In this document: positions 47,494 to 57,598 of the stretch, in pieces
Position numbering within the stretch: the stretch's first letter is position 1
Layout: every line of letters starts with the position of its first letter
Notes under the pieces: generated by a model
Database searches by the model: none
What the model was told of the DNA's origin: nothing
The model's input: only the letters and a program-made list of their open reading frames with translations
Program-made: the position numbers and the translations under genes
Assembly: GCA_946626595.1 (NCBI GenBank)
Contig: CAMOUQ010000001.1
Coordinates: 1 to 64,000 of the forward strand
Direction of reading: 5' to 3'
Source of the DNA: an uncultured Prevotellaceae bacterium
Lineage (GTDB): Bacteria > Bacteroidota > Bacteroidia > Bacteroidales > Bacteroidaceae
DNA: 64,000 nt

Positions 47494-49410
47494 TTGTATG
47501 CTATGAAAGACCTCACCCCTCTTCGTCAATGGCTGCGCGAGCACAATCTTGCCGCCTTCATATTCCCCAGTACCGACCCGCATGCAAGCGAATACGTCCC
47601 CGACCATTGGAAGACTCGCGAATGGGTCTCAGGCTTCAATGGTTCGGCTGGAACTGCTGTGGTCACACTCAATCGTGCTGCCGTTTGGACAGACAGCCGC
47701 TATTGGCTGGCAGCTGAGGAGCAACTGGCAAATACGCCCTTCGAGGTTGTCCGTTGTCGCCGAAACACGGCAACGGCAGAAGAACTGATAGCGTGGATTA
47801 ACCAAGAAAATACACACAACGAAAACTTGGCAGTGGGCATCGACGGCTGGTGCGTGGTGGAAAGCTATGCCGAAAGTCTGCAAAATGCGGCTATGGCAGC
47901 CGGGATGACGCTCCGCACAGACTTGGAGCCGGCATCTAAGTTGTGGACCGACCGACCGGAACTTCCCACTTTCCCCATTCAGATTCAACCCCTGGAATTC
48001 GCAGGCGAAACGGCCCAAGACAAAATGAAACGCATCCGTGAAGCCGTGTATGCCACAGGTGCCGACGCCACCATCATCACTCAGTTGGATGAAATCGCAT
48101 GGACGCTCAACCTGCGCGGCAGCGACGTGCATTGCACACCGGTGTTTGTGGCCTATTTGGCTCTGCTGCCCGACAAAACTATCCTGTACACCAACCTGGA
48201 TAAGATTACCCCCGAGGTGGCACAATATCTTTCCGACATACATGTCCGCACTGCGCCCTATCAAGCCATTGCCGATCACCTGCGACAGAGCAACGACTTG
48301 CGAGGTCTGCGTTTTCTCGTCGACCCGGATACCACCAACAATGTCATCTTCGAATTGCTGTGCCTCATCGACACCATTGACAATCGCCCGGCCTTCCCCG
48401 ACGACTTCTACGCCAACGCCGCCAACATTGCCATTGCCAACAGAGCGCCCATTGCGTCTCCCGTCATCGTGCACCCGAGCATCATCGCTCCGATGAAAGC
48501 CGTCAAGAACGACGCTGAGATTGCCGGCTATCGAAGCGCCATGCACAAGGACGGTGTTGCACTGGTGAAATTCCTGCGATGGCTCACGACGGGAGAATGG
48601 AAAATGGAGAATGGGAAATGGACGATGAACGATGAGGTGGTGACTGAGATGAGCATAGACCGCAAGCTGACCGCCCTGCGTGCCGAACAACCGCTGTTTC
48701 GCGACATATCGTTCGACACCATTGCCGGATATGAGGCACACGGAGCCATCGTCCACTACGAGGCTACGCCCGAAACCGACATTCCGTTGGAGCCGCGAGG
48801 ACTTCTGCTGCTGGACAGCGGCGCACAATACCAGGACGGAACAACTGACATCACACGCACCATCGCTCTGGGCCCGTTGACGGAAGAAGAGCGAACCGAC
48901 TACACCCTGGTTCTGAAGGGCCACATCCGACTGGCTATGGCCAAGTTCCCCGCAGGCTGCAGTGGCACACAGTTGGACGTACTGGCCCGCTATGCCATGT
49001 GGCAACAGGGTCAGAACTTCCTGCATGGCACAGGGCACGGCGTGGGTTCTTATCTCAGTGTGCACGAGGGACCCCACCAAATACGCATGAACTACATGCC
49101 CGCTCCCCTGGTGGCCGGAATGACGGTGACCAACGAACCGGGCATCTACAAGGCAGGCCGACACGGATGCCGAACCGAGAACACCCAACTCATTACGCAC
49201 TATTGCGATGGTGAGTTCGGCGAATTTCTGCAATTCGAGCCCCTGACGCTTTGCCCCATCGACACCACCCCTATCCGTCGCGAGATGATGCTCCCCGACG
49301 AGATTCAGTGGCTCAACAGCTACCACCAGCATGTCTATGACGAACTGGCCCCCTTGCTCGACGACGAGGCCGACCGCCAATGGCTGCGCCAAGCCACAAA
49401 GGAGATTTAG
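47494..49410 (+). CDS. M24B Xaa-Pro aminopeptidase
   Basis: LREHNLAAFIFPSTDPHASEYVP..., LLLDSGAQYQDGTTDITRTIALG, GTGHGVGSYLSVHEGP. Confidence 0.92.
   Translation: MYAMKDLTPLRQWLREHNLAAFIFPSTDPHASEYVPDHWKTREWVSGFNGSAGTAVVTLNRAAVWTDSRYWLAAEEQLANTPFEVVRCRRNTATAEELIAWINQENTHNENLAVGIDGWCVVESYAESLQNAAMAAGMTLRTDLEPASKLWTDRPELPTFPIQIQPLEFAGETAQDKMKRIREAVYATGADATIITQLDEIAWTLNLRGSDVHCTPVFVAYLALLPDKTILYTNLDKITPEVAQYLSDIHVRTAPYQAIADHLRQSNDLRGLRFLVDPDTTNNVIFELLCLIDTIDNRPAFPDDFYANAANIAIANRAPIASPVIVHPSIIAPMKAVKNDAEIAGYRSAMHKDGVALVKFLRWLTTGEWKMENGKWTMNDEVVTEMSIDRKLTALRAEQPLFRDISFDTIAGYEAHGAIVHYEATPETDIPLEPRGLLLLDSGAQYQDGTTDITRTIALGPLTEEERTDYTLVLKGHIRLAMAKFPAGCSGTQLDVLARYAMWQQGQNFLHGTGHGVGSYLSVHEGPHQIRMNYMPAPLVAGMTVTNEPGIYKAGRHGCRTENTQLITHYCDGEFGEFLQFEPLTLCPIDTTPIRREMMLPDEIQWLNSYHQHVYDELAPLLDDEADRQWLRQATKEI
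48595..48636 (+). repeat. in-frame heptamer array (RAATGGA x6) inside the M24 peptidase ORF
   Basis: GAATGGA AAATGGA GAATGGG AAATGGA CGATGAA CGATGAG = 42 nt. Confidence 0.75.
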
Positions 49411-49415
49411 CTTTC

Positions 49416-49482
49416 GGAATAATCAGAGTATTCGTAATAATCTGAATAATCAGAAATATCAGAGTAATCAGAAATATCAGTA
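49416..49482 (+). repeat. 9-bp degenerate tandem array (AATCAGAAT)
   Basis: AATAATCAGAGTATTCGTAATAATCTGAATAATCAGAAATATCAGAGTAATCAGAAATATCAG between two + strand genes. Confidence 0.75.
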
Positions 49483-49485
49483 AAT

Positions 49486-50058
49486 ATGGCAATAATCAAA
49501 AAACTTAATGGCATGCCCGCCCCCCGCTTCGGCCGGCACTGCTATTTCAGCGAAGGAGCGGTCATTGTGGGCGATGTGGAGATGGGCGACGACTGCACCG
49601 TCTGGTTCAATGCTGTCGTCCGCGGGGATGTGCACTACGTCAAGGTGGGCAACCGCACCAACATACAGGACAACTCCTGCATCCACACACTGAATGGCAA
49701 GGCACCTTGCATCCTGGGCGACGATGTCACCATCGGACATTCCGTAACGCTGCATGGCTGCGAGGTCAGAGACGGTGCACTCGTAGGCATGGGAGCCACC
49801 GTACTGGACCATGCAGTCGTGGGGCGCGGCGCCATCGTGGCAGCCGGTGCGCTGGTGCTTTCGAACACACAGATTGGAGACGGCGAACTATGGGGCGGAG
49901 TCCCAGCCAAGTTCATCAAAAAGGTGGATCCCGAACAGGCACAGGCCCTGAACAAAACGTACGCCGCTCACTACATCGAGTACAGCGACTGGTTTCGCGA
50001 AGCCGACAGCAACCCGGAGAATACGCAGGTGGTCACGACCAGCGAGGAATACAAATAA
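49486..50058 (+). CDS. gamma carbonic anhydrase family (left-handed beta-helix) protein
   Basis: SEGAVIVGDVEMGDDCTVWFNAVVRGDVHYVKVGNRTNIQDNSCIH; hexapeptide repeats. Confidence 0.92.
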   Translation: MAIIKKLNGMPAPRFGRHCYFSEGAVIVGDVEMGDDCTVWFNAVVRGDVHYVKVGNRTNIQDNSCIHTLNGKAPCILGDDVTIGHSVTLHGCEVRDGALVGMGATVLDHAVVGRGAIVAAGALVLSNTQIGDGELWGGVPAKFIKKVDPEQAQALNKTYAAHYIEYSDWFREADSNPENTQVVTTSEEYK

Positions 50059-50087
50059 TCCGCCTTATCGCAAGACCTTCAATCACC

Positions 50088-53000
50088 TTATCGCAAGACC
50101 TTGCGACCGCGATGGATGTAGATGTTCTTGCCAGGCAGGCGGCCGGATGTGCCTTTCAGCGTGTAATAGTCAGAAGACTGATCAGACTGAAGAGCATCGG
50201 CGACCCGACCAACGACCGTAGCCTCGCTCTCGTACTCCGACAGGTTTGCAACAAAGTTGATGTCGTGAATCTCGCACGAACCGTCGCTGGCGGATGAGGT
50301 CAGTCCGAAGATGGTTTGTCCCATACAGACGCTGGGGCGGTCGCCCGAGAAGTTCTCGTAAAGTCCGCTTTTAGTCAAATCCCAGGCTATGATGGCCTGG
50401 GATTCATTGTTTACAGTGATGCGTTTGCGTGTGGTGGGCTTCACTTGCGAGGCATGGTTCGTACCATTCAGCCACCACAGATAGGAGTGTGTGTCGCTCA
50501 GGCTCAGTCCCGTACCCCGCACCACCAGGTAAATCTGCGACTTATCTATGTCATAGTCGAGGTCGTTGTACTTCATCGTCAGGGCTATGTTGTTGTTGCC
50601 CTTGCTTTTGGCTTTTATCACATTGCGTTCCATGTCATAACTGATGGCACTGGCCGGGATGCGGTTGGCGTCGCCCGTTGTCCAGTCGGAGGCACGAAAG
50701 CGATAGGTGTGGTCCTCGGGTGTATAGTCCTTCATCAGGCGCATGCCATACAGGCCGGGATTGGGAGTTCCGCCGGTTGCCGACAGACGAACCACGAACT
50801 TGTCCTTTGCCTTTCCCCTTGAGCGGGTGGCAATTTTCTCCGGGATGGGGAACTCTACGTTATAGAAGCCGTTCTCCGAACCCTTCACACTGGACGGAAT
50901 GGTAATGGAGGCTATGGTCTGTCCATCGACAGTGAGGGTAGCCTTGCGCCCCTTGTCGGCTGTGGTGAAGCGGCACATGATGGAGAGTTGGCTGGTCACT
51001 CCGTCTTTGTTGTACAAGGAATACTGCACGTAGCCGCCGGCCTGTGCGTCGCGATAACTCTCGCCATTGTAGTTGCCCTTGCCGGAGTTGCTGGAGTAGT
51101 TATACTCGTGCCCGGCCTCGCTCTGCTGTTCGCCCGGAACGACGAAGTCCAACGTACGGGCCATCAGTGCCTCGTTCTCAGCTTCACGCATGGCCATGTC
51201 GCTTTGGGCAAAGGTCTCGGGTGTCTGCTGATACCAGTAACACATATAGCGTTGGTGGTGAATCTGATAGAAGGGAACAAGCTTCAGCGAAGTCCACTTA
51301 TAGGTCTCCACACCGGGACGTGAAGCGTCGATGGTGAAACTGAGGTTGGTCGAGCGCAGGCGTTCGATGCGCTTCAGCACATCGGCACGATTGCCGATGA
51401 GCAACGGTGCCGACAGCAGGTTCTTCATCGTGGCCATCGAGCCCGGCGCATGGTCCATACGTCCGTCCTTGGCATATTCGTTTTGCAACTTCTCGTAGGC
51501 CAGGCCTGTGGATTCGGTATCACCCTCAGCAGCGGCCGTGGTGGCTGCTCCCAACAAAATGGGACCGAACTTGAAGGCAATGTAGTCAGTATAGTTGGGG
51601 CACTCCTCGTAGCGCAACTGCATGTCGAGCGTAATGAGGATGCGGTCGCCCACCTTCCAGTCGCGCGTTTCCTTAATATAATAGGCCTTTCCGTACTCCA
51701 CCTCGTGGGCCACCTTCTCTCCGTTCACCGACCAGTCGTACTGCTTACCAGCCCATTCGGGATGGCGGAAGGCGATGGTGTAGCGCCCGGCCTTGCCGAT
51801 GACGAGTTCGGTGGTGCCGGTGTTGGGGAAGTTGGTTTCCTGGGTAATCACGAAGTCCTCGTTCTCCAGACGCGAAGCCGTGAACAGGTTGACGTAGAGC
51901 ACATCCTTGCCCTCGTGGGTATAGATGAAGTGGCCGTACTTCGAATGGTTCTCCATGCCCGTACCCACACAGCACCACATGCCCATGTTGGGCTGCGAAT
52001 AGATGCGGTAGCCCTGGGGACGCAGAGTGGTGAAGTAGACGTAACCACCCGTTGTGGGGTCCTGGGTGGAGAGGATGTGGTTCCACATGGCGTTTTCGTA
52101 GAAATCGGCATATCGGGCATCGTGGGTGCGGTCGAACAACATTTCGGAGAACTTCAGCATGTTGTTCGTGTTGCACGACTCCGGGCCGTCCAGATGGTCG
52201 ATGTATCGGTTGGCATTAGCTGCGGCCAGGAAGTGCTCGCCCACCGAATTGCCTCCGATGCATACGGTACGGTTCTGGGCCACATCCTGCCAGAAGTTCT
52301 CGGCAGCCTTGCGATATGCGGTGGCCGTAGCATCCTGCTCGTAGATACGTTCCATGCCGATGTACTTAGGCACCTGCGTGTTGGCGTGCTTGCCGTCGAG
52401 GAAGTTCTTCGACAGGGTCTGCATCCCATTGAGCATGGCCTTGTGGGTGAACTTCTTGGCTGCCGTCAGATACTTCCGGTCGCCAAACAGTTGGTAGGCA
52501 TCCAACAGGCTCTCGTTCATGCCTCCGTGCTCACAATTGAGGAATCCCTCGAAATCGTTATCCGAGACCTTTGACACGAGGTTTACGCTCCAGTCGGCCA
52601 ACTTGCGGAACATCTCCCGTGCCCGCTCGCTGCCGGCGTAGAGATAGGCATCGCGCAGGCCGGCCAGAATCTTGTGTTGGCAATAGAAGGGCACCCAGCC
52701 CCAGTTCGACTGTATCTTCGACAGGTCGCCGCGATAGAGGGCACGCCACGATTCGTTGATGGGCTGGCCGCCGATGAAGCCATAGAGTCCCTGGGTATCC
52801 TTGTCGTAGTTCGACTGGCAATCCCACATCACCTGGAGCATGTAGTCGAGGCGACTTTTCAACTTTGCCTGCATGTCAGCATCGTGGCAAGCCGCATAGC
52901 CCAAGGCCAGGGCCGAGAGGTAGTGACCGCCCACATGACCGCTGAGGTCGAACCCGGCATCGCCGCCCCAGTTCTTGAAGTTGGGGTGACGCGTCTCCCA

Positions 53001-53243
53001 CTTGTAGTAGGCACTGCTGGCGTCGGTTGTTGCTCCCAGGCCCGACTGGCGGACGAACGGGGTAAGCAGCCGGTCCACGTCGTACTGCAACAGATGATTC
53101 AAGTTCAGTTCCATGGCCGTCTTCATGGGACCCTCCGTCAGGGTAACCTCACTGAGGTCGAAGTGTTCGGGATACAACTGGCTCTGGCCTTTCACCGTAA
53201 TCACAAGGCCCAGCATGAGGGCCACCAACATAGTCTTTTTCAT
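50088..53243 (-). CDS. GH127-type (beta-L-arabinofuranosidase-like) secreted protein
   Basis: GWDSP-less GH127 pattern: GGDAGFDLSGHVGGHYLSALALGYA, PESCNTNNMLKFSEMLF, GMWCCVGTGMENHSKYG; signal peptide; possible C-terminal sorting tail GKNIYIHRGRKVLR. Confidence 0.82.
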   Translation of the reverse strand: MKKTMLVALMLGLVITVKGQSQLYPEHFDLSEVTLTEGPMKTAMELNLNHLLQYDVDRLLTPFVRQSGLGATTDASSAYYKWETRHPNFKNWGGDAGFDLSGHVGGHYLSALALGYAACHDADMQAKLKSRLDYMLQVMWDCQSNYDKDTQGLYGFIGGQPINESWRALYRGDLSKIQSNWGWVPFYCQHKILAGLRDAYLYAGSERAREMFRKLADWSVNLVSKVSDNDFEGFLNCEHGGMNESLLDAYQLFGDRKYLTAAKKFTHKAMLNGMQTLSKNFLDGKHANTQVPKYIGMERIYEQDATATAYRKAAENFWQDVAQNRTVCIGGNSVGEHFLAAANANRYIDHLDGPESCNTNNMLKFSEMLFDRTHDARYADFYENAMWNHILSTQDPTTGGYVYFTTLRPQGYRIYSQPNMGMWCCVGTGMENHSKYGHFIYTHEGKDVLYVNLFTASRLENEDFVITQETNFPNTGTTELVIGKAGRYTIAFRHPEWAGKQYDWSVNGEKVAHEVEYGKAYYIKETRDWKVGDRILITLDMQLRYEECPNYTDYIAFKFGPILLGAATTAAAEGDTESTGLAYEKLQNEYAKDGRMDHAPGSMATMKNLLSAPLLIGNRADVLKRIERLRSTNLSFTIDASRPGVETYKWTSLKLVPFYQIHHQRYMCYWYQQTPETFAQSDMAMREAENEALMARTLDFVVPGEQQSEAGHEYNYSSNSGKGNYNGESYRDAQAGGYVQYSLYNKDGVTSQLSIMCRFTTADKGRKATLTVDGQTIASITIPSSVKGSENGFYNVEFPIPEKIATRSRGKAKDKFVVRLSATGGTPNPGLYGMRLMKDYTPEDHTYRFRASDWTTGDANRIPASAISYDMERNVIKAKSKGNNNIALTMKYNDLDYDIDKSQIYLVVRGTGLSLSDTHSYLWWLNGTNHASQVKPTTRKRITVNNESQAIIAWDLTKSGLYENFSGDRPSVCMGQTIFGLTSSASDGSCEIHDINFVANLSEYESEATVVGRVADALQSDQSSDYYTLKGTSGRLPGKNIYIHRGRKVLR

Positions 53244-53373
53244 CGTTTTATGTAAAATGTTCGGTGCAAAGATACAAAATAAAACGCAATATCTGTTTAA
53301 CTATCGTCTCAAATAGTTTCACGGATATACTTTCCATCGTCTTATCGAGCCTTCGCTGCAGACGACGTATCGT

Positions 53374-53455
53374 TTCGCCTCGTCCCACGTATGGGACGGG
53401 CCAGTCCCATGCATGGGACAGCGGTGTCCCACGTATGGGACTGGCGCATGGAATA
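53374..53455. repeat. 22-bp period palindromic array (GTCCCACGTATGGGAC)
   Basis: GTCCCACGTATGGGAC-GGGCCA-GTCCCATGCATGGGAC-AGCGGT-GTCCCACGTATGGGAC; the central unit is a perfect palindrome. Confidence 0.85.
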
Positions 53456-53465
53456 TATGGGGGCT

Positions 53466-56303
53466 TTATGGATTAGGGGAGGCCGTGCGCAACTGTTGCG
53501 TGGCCTTCTTTATCAAGTCGTGCGTACCAGAACCGTCGTTGACGTATTGCACCACCATGTCGGCATAGTCGATGGCTTCGCGAAGGGCCGTCGACTTGTC
53601 GCGTACGTTCTTTGCTTGCGTCAGCAGCGTAAGCAGCTCGGCCAGGTCCTCGGGCTCGGCCAGGTTGCTCGGACGCATGGTGGCCAACGCCGTCTTCAGG
53701 GCGGCAGCATCCTTGTCCTGCATGGCCTGCTGCATGCGCTTGTATCCATGCGGAGCCCAGGCCTGCGGGTCGGCCTCACGTTCGCGGGCCTGCTGCAGGA
53801 GGGAGTTCCATTCGCCCTGGCGGTTCTTTGACTTCTGCTTCACATCGCCCTGATTCAAACGCAGATAGTGGGTGGCATGTCCCGTCTGCCAATAGTCGGG
53901 CTGGAAGGAGAGGTCGCCAAGTTGTAGGGCCATGGGCGAGCCAAGCGACGAAGCCGAGGGAAGCATAGTATGTTGTGAAGCATCATCCCTTAGCACCTTC
54001 ACCTCATGTAGGTCGGCAGAGAGGCGCAAGTCAGCCTCATCCCACGTCTTCACGTCAGGCGTAGCCATCACGAGCGGCCCCAGCATCAGTGCCCCCATCC
54101 ACTGGGGTGCGAAATGGGTTTGTCCCTGCGATGTGGCTGCAAGGTCCATTTTGTCGGGACCGTAGCAGACGTGCTTCTGGAAGGGCATCCATACCTCCAC
54201 GACATCACCCGTCTGCCAACGGCGCTGAGGGAGAGAGATGTAGGAGGAAGGCTGGAAACCCTTGACCTTGGACGACGAACGCTTGACATCGAGCATCGAA
54301 GGTGAAAGGGTTTTTCCGTTCAAAAGCACCTTGAAGCCCTCGGTGGCCCAATAGGGCACGCGCAGTTTCAGCGTAAATTCGGCATTACCTTCTATCGTAA
54401 TCCGCGTTTGCTCGGCAGGCCAATCACAATCCTGTCGGAGTGTGATGCCTTTCTCCTTCCAATGGGCTACGGTAGGCAGGTAGAGCGCCACCCAAAGGGC
54501 GGAGTCGCTGACAAAATAGGCTGCCTCCTGATACTTCACATGGTTCTCGGCTCCCGTGCCGCCGCAGCAGGTCGACTGCGGGGTCTCGTTGCCAAAGGGC
54601 TTCGTGGCATCCAGGCCCACGGCATACTGGTAGCAGACCCCGTAATGGGTGGGATGCACGGAACCGACTATCTGGTTGTAGAGGACGCGCTCGTAGTAGT
54701 CCATCAACCGCGCATCGTCGGGGGTGTAGCAGTTGAGGTCCTTGGTCAGTTTAGCCAGGTTGTAGGCGCAACATGTCTCATTGATGTCGGGATTGGGATG
54801 AATGTTACGATGATAGTCGCTCATGACGTTGGTGTTCATCGACAGCATCTGCGTGTAGGGCTGACGGAACATCTCGCCGTTACCCACGCCACCCATGGCA
54901 TAGGCATAGCGCCCCTGAACCAGATTCCAGAAGTTCATGGCCAAGCGGTAGTAGTAGGGGTTTTGGTTGCCACGATACGATCGCAGGGCACCGGTTATCA
55001 TGGGGATGTGCTGGTTGGCGTGGCGGGTGCGTATGTCGTCGATGTTACGGCTCAGGGGGTCGAAGAAGGCCGGAGCATCGAAGTACGATGCAGCCTCCAA
55101 AAGCCGCGCCCGCTCATCGCCGTTGCTGACCATTTCTGACAGTCGGCTCAGGCTCTCGGCCATGCCGCCCACCTCGCCGGCAATGTACATGTTCCACATC
55201 TCGTAGCGGTTGCCGGGCTTGCTGCGGCGCTCCTCACGCGTTCCGTCTGTGTCGACATAGGTGCGATAGTGCAGGCGGTTCCACACCCACAGGCCCATGT
55301 CCTTGGCAATGAGCAGTGCCTTCTGGGCAATAGTCTGGTCGTCGACATTGTTGGCGATGTCGATGAGTCCGGCCAACTGCTTGTGGATGCTGTAGTAGGG
55401 AGCCCACACCCACTCCTCATTGTTGTATGCACGATACATCTCTATGAGAACGGGGTGCTGTGCCGGAATGGCATTCAGATAGCCATAGCCGTAGTGGCGA
55501 TAGTCTTTCTTATAGGTGTCGAAGGCTGTCCACGAGCCTTTCAACTGACGCAGTTCGGCCTCGGGGGCCAGGTCGCGAGCCTCCCAATATCGACCCAGCG
55601 AATCATTCCAGACGAAGGTCCGTTCCTGACACATTCTCAGTTCGTCCACCATACGCCGGATACGGTTGCGAAGCTCGGAACGGAGAGATTCGTCCTGCGC
55701 CGAGGCAAAGGCAAAGGCCAAAGCCGACATATAGTGACCACTGCCGTGCCCCTTGAGCTTCGTGGTGGGAGAGTCCCAGCCGTCGGCCACAGGATAGCCC
55801 TCGGTGGGCAGGCCATAGGTGTCACGATAGTTGTAGAGTTGCTGGTTGACGTCCCACGAAAGTATCTGACGAATGAGCAGGTCACGATTGTTGGTCAGGC
55901 GATTGTGCCCGGTCAGTTGCACATCGCCCAATGGCAATGGATGTGCGATGGGCTGTGCCTCAGGGACATGGGCCGGATGGGCCACCACGCGCACTTGTGC
56001 CTTGATGGGATAACCCTCGTCGGTGGTGTTATCGCCGATGACGACTCCCTCCACCTCGTATTCCGCGCCTTGCGGCTTCCGGGCCTCGTCCTCCTCCACG
56101 CTTCGCAACGAGTTGTTCCATCGCGTCTGGCGCCACTCCCCTCTTCCGTCGCTGTAGGTCACCCACACTTGGTAAGGCAACACGGGAGCCGTACCCACGG
56201 GACAAGAGACAGATACTGGCTCCACACGGCGAATGGTGCGAGGACGGGCCAGGACCATCGTCGGAACAATGAAAAGCAACAGGAAGGGAAAGAGGTGTTT
56301 CAT
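53466..56303 (-). CDS. GH127-type (beta-L-arabinofuranosidase-like) secreted protein
   Basis: GWDSPTTKLKGHGSGHYMSALAFAFA, NETCCAYNLAKLTKDLNCYT, STCCGGTGAENHVKYQEAAYF. Confidence 0.85.
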   Translation of the reverse strand: MKHLFPFLLLFIVPTMVLARPRTIRRVEPVSVSCPVGTAPVLPYQVWVTYSDGRGEWRQTRWNNSLRSVEEDEARKPQGAEYEVEGVVIGDNTTDEGYPIKAQVRVVAHPAHVPEAQPIAHPLPLGDVQLTGHNRLTNNRDLLIRQILSWDVNQQLYNYRDTYGLPTEGYPVADGWDSPTTKLKGHGSGHYMSALAFAFASAQDESLRSELRNRIRRMVDELRMCQERTFVWNDSLGRYWEARDLAPEAELRQLKGSWTAFDTYKKDYRHYGYGYLNAIPAQHPVLIEMYRAYNNEEWVWAPYYSIHKQLAGLIDIANNVDDQTIAQKALLIAKDMGLWVWNRLHYRTYVDTDGTREERRSKPGNRYEMWNMYIAGEVGGMAESLSRLSEMVSNGDERARLLEAASYFDAPAFFDPLSRNIDDIRTRHANQHIPMITGALRSYRGNQNPYYYRLAMNFWNLVQGRYAYAMGGVGNGEMFRQPYTQMLSMNTNVMSDYHRNIHPNPDINETCCAYNLAKLTKDLNCYTPDDARLMDYYERVLYNQIVGSVHPTHYGVCYQYAVGLDATKPFGNETPQSTCCGGTGAENHVKYQEAAYFVSDSALWVALYLPTVAHWKEKGITLRQDCDWPAEQTRITIEGNAEFTLKLRVPYWATEGFKVLLNGKTLSPSMLDVKRSSSKVKGFQPSSYISLPQRRWQTGDVVEVWMPFQKHVCYGPDKMDLAATSQGQTHFAPQWMGALMLGPLVMATPDVKTWDEADLRLSADLHEVKVLRDDASQHTMLPSASSLGSPMALQLGDLSFQPDYWQTGHATHYLRLNQGDVKQKSKNRQGEWNSLLQQAREREADPQAWAPHGYKRMQQAMQDKDAAALKTALATMRPSNLAEPEDLAELLTLLTQAKNVRDKSTALREAIDYADMVVQYVNDGSGTHDLIKKATQQLRTASPNP

Positions 56304-56324
56304 AGGAGATTGTGGTTAAAGGGA

Positions 56325-56384
56325 TTGTTAGGATTTCCTAGGATTACTTAGGTCTGCCTAGGATTGCCTAGGATGACCTAAGAC
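56325..56384. repeat. 10-bp degenerate tandem array (TAGGATTGCC) overlapping the waaA stop codon
   Basis: TAGGATTTCC TAGGATTACT TAGGTCTGCC TAGGATTGCC TAGGATGACC TAAG. Confidence 0.85.
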
Positions 56385-57596
56385 AGTATTGAAGATGACA
56401 TCCGAGGCACCGGCATTGCTGGTGATGTAGTCCTTGCAGACCGCACCACGGGTCTTTCTCAACTGGCGGTCGGAGAGCAGACGGTCCATGATGGCATTGA
56501 AGAGTGTCTGACCCGTAATCTCAAAGCAACCGCCCATGCGCAAAAGGTCCTGCGCCTCACGGAATCCCTTGTTCTTGGGGCCGAACAGCACGGGTATGCC
56601 ATAGACTGCTGCCTCGGGGACATTGTGGATGCCGGCGCCGAAGCCTCCGCCCACGTAGGCCACCTGACCATAGCGATAGATGCTGGACAGGAGACCGAAG
56701 CAATTGATGATGAGACAGTCGGCCTGGGCGGCTTTCTCCTCCGTAGCCTCGGTATAGCGCAAGGCCGGGCGGCGAAGTTTGTGCTCTATCTGCTGCAAGT
56801 GGGCCTCGTCGATGACATGGGGGGCCAATACCAGCTTCATGCCGGGATGGCTGTTGAAGTAGGGAATGATGAGGTCCTCGTCGGGTGCCCAACTGCTGCC
56901 GGCAACCAGCACGCACTTTGCTCCCTGACAGAACTTCTCCACCAGGGGCAGTTCCTTGGCCTGACGGGCGATGTCGATGACCCGGTCGAAACGGGTGTCG
57001 CCCACGACAGAGACATTGTCCTTGATGCCGCGGCTGGCCAGGAGTTCGCGACTCTGTTCGTCCTGCACAAAGAAATAGGTTACATAGCGGAGCACATGGG
57101 CATAGGTGCGTCCGTACCAACGGAAGAATACCTTGTTGGGACGGAAGATGCTGCTGACGCTGTAGAGGGGGATATGGTAGTGATGGCAGGCCCACATGTA
57201 GTTGGACCAGAACTCGTACTTGATGAAGAACGCCATCTCGGGACGTATGTGACGGAAGAAGCGGTAGACGTTGCTGGGCGTGTCGAAAGGCAGGTAGCAG
57301 ATGATGTCGGCCCCCTCATAGTTCTTCCTGACTTCATAGCCCGAGGGCGAGAAGAAGGTAAGCAGTATCTTGTACTCGGGATGCAGGCGACGCATGCGTT
57401 CCATCAGCGGCCTGCCTTGTTCAAACTCGCCGAGCGAAGCCGCATGGAACCATACGTAGCGGGCATTCCTATCTACTTTCTGCTTCAGAATCCGATAGGC
57501 ATCGCGCTGCCCGCGCAACAGGGTACGGGCCTTCCGATGGAAGGGAGATACCATGATGACGAGCAGTTGATACAGGAATATGGCTAACGAATACAT
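56358..57596 (-). CDS. waaA: 3-deoxy-D-manno-octulosonic acid transferase
   Basis: VWFHAASLGEFEQGRPLMERMR, FFSPSGYEVRKNYEGADIICYLPFDTP, GGGFGAGIHNVPEAAVYGIPVLFGPKN. Confidence 0.92.
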   Translation of the reverse strand: MYSLAIFLYQLLVIMVSPFHRKARTLLRGQRDAYRILKQKVDRNARYVWFHAASLGEFEQGRPLMERMRRLHPEYKILLTFFSPSGYEVRKNYEGADIICYLPFDTPSNVYRFFRHIRPEMAFFIKYEFWSNYMWACHHYHIPLYSVSSIFRPNKVFFRWYGRTYAHVLRYVTYFFVQDEQSRELLASRGIKDNVSVVGDTRFDRVIDIARQAKELPLVEKFCQGAKCVLVAGSSWAPDEDLIIPYFNSHPGMKLVLAPHVIDEAHLQQIEHKLRRPALRYTEATEEKAAQADCLIINCFGLLSSIYRYGQVAYVGGGFGAGIHNVPEAAVYGIPVLFGPKNKGFREAQDLLRMGGCFEITGQTLFNAIMDRLLSDRQLRKTRGAVCKDYITSNAGASDVIFNTVLGHPRQS

Positions 57597-57598
57597 GG

